Of a stretch of DNA of 18,658 nucleotides, positions 17,449 to 18,658 are shown one piece after another. The DNA is taken from the NCBI GenBank assembly GCA_964518215.1, contig CAZFFP010000078.1, positions 1 through 18,658 of the forward strand, given 5' to 3'. Made by a program: the position numbers and the translations under genes. Origin of the DNA: CAYSGX01 sp964518215. Lineage in GTDB: Bacteria; Bacteroidota; Bacteroidia; Chitinophagales; CAIOSU01. Below the pieces are notes generated by a model. The model was not told the DNA's origin. It saw nothing but the letters and a program-made list of their open reading frames with translations, and did not search any database. Positions within the stretch are counted from its first letter, which is position 1, and each line of letters begins with the position of its first letter.

Positions 17449-18027
17449 TCAGCGGTTTATGCTTTGTTCTTTGTATTCCATATCTTTTTTGAAACGATAA
17501 TCATTCAGTTGCTCACGGTACTCATCATTGCCCGGATTTTCATAAACCAAAATTCTCAATCGAGCTTCTTCAGAGTCTCTTTGGTGCACGAAAGTAATAA
17601 AAGCAGGAGTAGGGACAATAAGCAGTAACCAACAAAATGAACTCACGGAAATAGAGCGAACGAGCATGTTCCGGTAATATTTTTTAAGGTCGATGTTTTC
17701 GGATTTTTTCAGAATGAATGTGGCGACAACAATTATTGTAGCGGTAATTGTGCCCAATAACAGCATGGGTTTACTGCCGGGCCAATACATCATTTTAAAT
17801 ATCATGCCAAGGAGCGATAACGAAAGAAAAATTCCGCCTATAATGCTCAATGCCAGATTTTGTGTTTTTAAGTTTTTATCAGAGAAAATGTAAAAGCCCA
17901 GCGCAGCATAAACCATCGAAAGACTGAAAAATGCCAATACTAAAAAAGCAGCGCCTCCGGGCCAACCCATTATTAAGAAAAACAACGCTGTTAAAATGAA
18001 AATTGCAAAAGCTGTTTCGGTTTTCAT
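17449..18027 (-). CDS. Five-helix membrane protein with duplicated WPG motif
   Basis: This 192-residue protein of unknown function has hydrophobic segments at about 4-20, 25-48, 57-78, 86-105 and 121-147, then a highly charged soluble tail (about 150-192, rich in Glu, Arg and Lys). Two helical hairpins look duplicated: LIMGWPGGAAFLVLAF (Trp22-Pro-Gly) and FKMMYWPGSKPMLLLG (Trp82-Pro-Gly), 60 residues apart. The second motif resembles the FK..HWPG segment of the GldL membrane protein of gliding/T9SS machinery, but the protein lacks the rest of GldL. It follows the small frameshifted gene by 12 bases, so the two are probably cotranscribed. No function should be assigned beyond membrane protein. 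Confidence 0.8.
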   Translation of the reverse strand: MKTETAFAIFILTALFFLIMGWPGGAAFLVLAFFSLSMVYAALGFYIFSDKNLKTQNLALSIIGGIFLSLSLLGMIFKMMYWPGSKPMLLLGTITATIIVVATFILKKSENIDLKKYYRNMLVRSISVSSFCWLLLIVPTPAFITFVHQRDSEEARLRILVYENPGNDEYREQLNDYRFKKDMEYKEQSINR

Positions 18028-18039
18028 TGTATGTTTTAT

Positions 18040-18321
18040 TTAGAGGAAAAAAATCAGGTAACAAATAAAGCCGAAAATAAGGAGCACAGAAACTAAAGAT
18101 GAAATGTTTTTGATACGCTCTTCTATAATTTTTTGCGGAGCATTTGGCGAAACGCTTCTTTTTCTTCTTCGGTGGCTTCGTGAATTTTTCCTTCGGGAAA
18201 ACGGCTCAGATATTTGCGGTGAATGTCTTTATAGGATTTTCGTTTATTCAGAAGGTTTTTTATTGTTCTTCAACGAATTGAGCATTGCCTGAATGGTCCC
18301 ACCTGCGCCACCAAAAAGCAT
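18040..18321 (-). pseudogene. Small conserved-looking membrane-anchored protein, broken by two compensating frameshifts
   Basis: From the ATG at 18321 the frame reads MLFGGAGGTIQAMLNSLKNN and stops at 18244. The next frame continues with LLNKRKSYKDIHRKYLSRFP, an acidic EEEKEAFRQMLRKK segment and a stop at 18123. The original frame then resumes with IIEERIKNISSLVSVLLIF and a hydrophobic tail, ending at 18040. Each break falls at a run of six A (minus strand). Read with one A less at the first (18256-18261) and one A more at the second (near 18127-18132), the product is 93 residues. It would have an N-terminal FGG/SLKNNK block, a basic and acidic middle, and one C-terminal transmembrane helix. 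This arrangement resembles a small Bacteroidota family I recall without a functional name. It is the first gene of a unit with the WPG membrane protein. Confidence 0.6.
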
Positions 18322-18368
18322 ATCAATATTTTTTTCTGAAAACAAGAAAAAATTGCTTTGCTCCAATA

Positions 18369-18577
18369 TCTGAGTATTGAGGTTCTATTCTATGGCTATT
18401 TTTTTTACGCTTTCATTTGTTTTACAAAAGAAACGAAACAAAAAATCATCCCCCTGCAGGGCTACAAGGCTACCGCACGCCCTCCATTTGCAAGCTCACG
18501 CCCGTTTGTTTTGATTGAAATGAAAGGCTATTTGTCTTAATGGTTTAATAACTTGACAAACGCATTCTGAGTATTGA
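18369..18577. repeat. Segment between 12-base direct repeats, possible inserted or dispersed element
   Basis: The 12-mer TCTGAGTATTGA occurs at 18369-18380 and again at 18566-18577. The 185 bases between include an island richer in G and C than its surroundings (about 18449-18505), with the perfect palindrome CCCTGCAGGG. The island resembles sequence I recall as dispersed in Bacteroidota intergenic regions. No terminal inverted repeats or transposase are visible. The open frame across it (18358-18540) has no coding character that I recognise. Confidence 0.35.
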
Positions 18578-18606
18578 CAACATCAATGCGATAATTAAAA
18601 AAAACA

Positions 18607-18658
18607 ATGAGAATAATTTCAATGATTTTCGCAGTTTTTTTAATGTTTATAAAATCCT
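18607..18658 (+). CDS. Start of a probable exported protein, cut by the window end
   Basis: An ATG at 18607 opens a frame that reads MRIISMIFAVFLMFIKS to the end of the window. A basic residue followed by a hydrophobic stretch is what a signal peptide or first membrane helix looks like. Only 17 codons are visible and no clear promoter box precedes it, so the gene is tentative and its product cannot be named. Confidence 0.4.
   Translation, partial: MRIISMIFAVFLMFIKS

Noticed and set aside
18104..18292. 62-residue plus-strand open frame
   Set aside because: It is antisense to the frameshifted small gene, whose three segments make a more coherent protein.
18040..18321. Programmed ribosomal frameshifting as the default explanation
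   Set aside because: The first site would need a +1 shift without a recognised stimulator, and two opposite shifts in a 93-codon gene are hard to justify; it stays only an option in the findings.
18358..18540. 60-residue open frame over the right-end repeat
   Set aside because: It covers a palindrome and a likely dispersed repeat and shows no domain or credible start context.

Overview
The window looks like a chromosomal piece of a Bacteroidota genome, probably of the Chitinophagales/Sphingobacteriia type. It is AT-rich. It carries two large proteins with type IX secretion (T9SS) C-terminal sorting domains, a carboxypeptidase-regulatory-domain TonB receptor and a Bacteroidota-style sdhC-sdhA-sdhB operon. 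Upstream regions lack clear Shine-Dalgarno sites, and several match the Bacteroidota -7 box TAnnTTTG. The 100-N gap is flanked by an identical 55-base overlap, which suggests a short-read de Bruijn assembly, possibly metagenomic.

Layout, left to right. 1-900: a DUF445 membrane protein (+), a strong hairpin terminator and tRNA-His (-). 931-3324: a TonB-dependent outer-membrane receptor (+). 3348-7588 (-): a T9SS-exported multidomain protein with LVIVD propeller, Ig-like, PKD, YVTN propeller, di-heme cytochrome c peroxidase-like and sorting domains. It is interrupted only by the assembly gap; removing the duplicated overlap restores one frame of 1361 codons. 7804-9536 (+): a secreted thioredoxin-fold protein, the ClpS adaptor and a PAP2 phosphatase. 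9566-13279 (-): a secreted subtilisin-family protease with FN3 and GEVED domains and a T9SS tail. 13402-13711 (-): a broken glycerophosphodiester phosphodiesterase lipoprotein. 13842-17347 (-): succinate dehydrogenase/fumarate reductase cytochrome b, flavoprotein and iron-sulfur subunits, with an unusual CGA-periodic repeat between the last two. 17449-18321 (-): a WPG-motif membrane protein, preceded by a small conserved-looking gene that reads through only with two compensating frameshifts. The right edge holds a putative inserted repeat between 12-base direct repeats, and the first codons of another gene (+).

The genes form no single pathway. Themes are energy metabolism (Sdh), cell-surface export (two T9SS cargoes and a TonB receptor) and envelope or protein quality control (ClpS, thioredoxin-like protein, PAP2). 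No phage, CRISPR, transposase or obvious defence system was seen. The features most worth a second look are the giant surface cytochrome, the sdhA-sdhB repeat, the double-frameshifted small gene and the direct-repeat-flanked segment at the right end.
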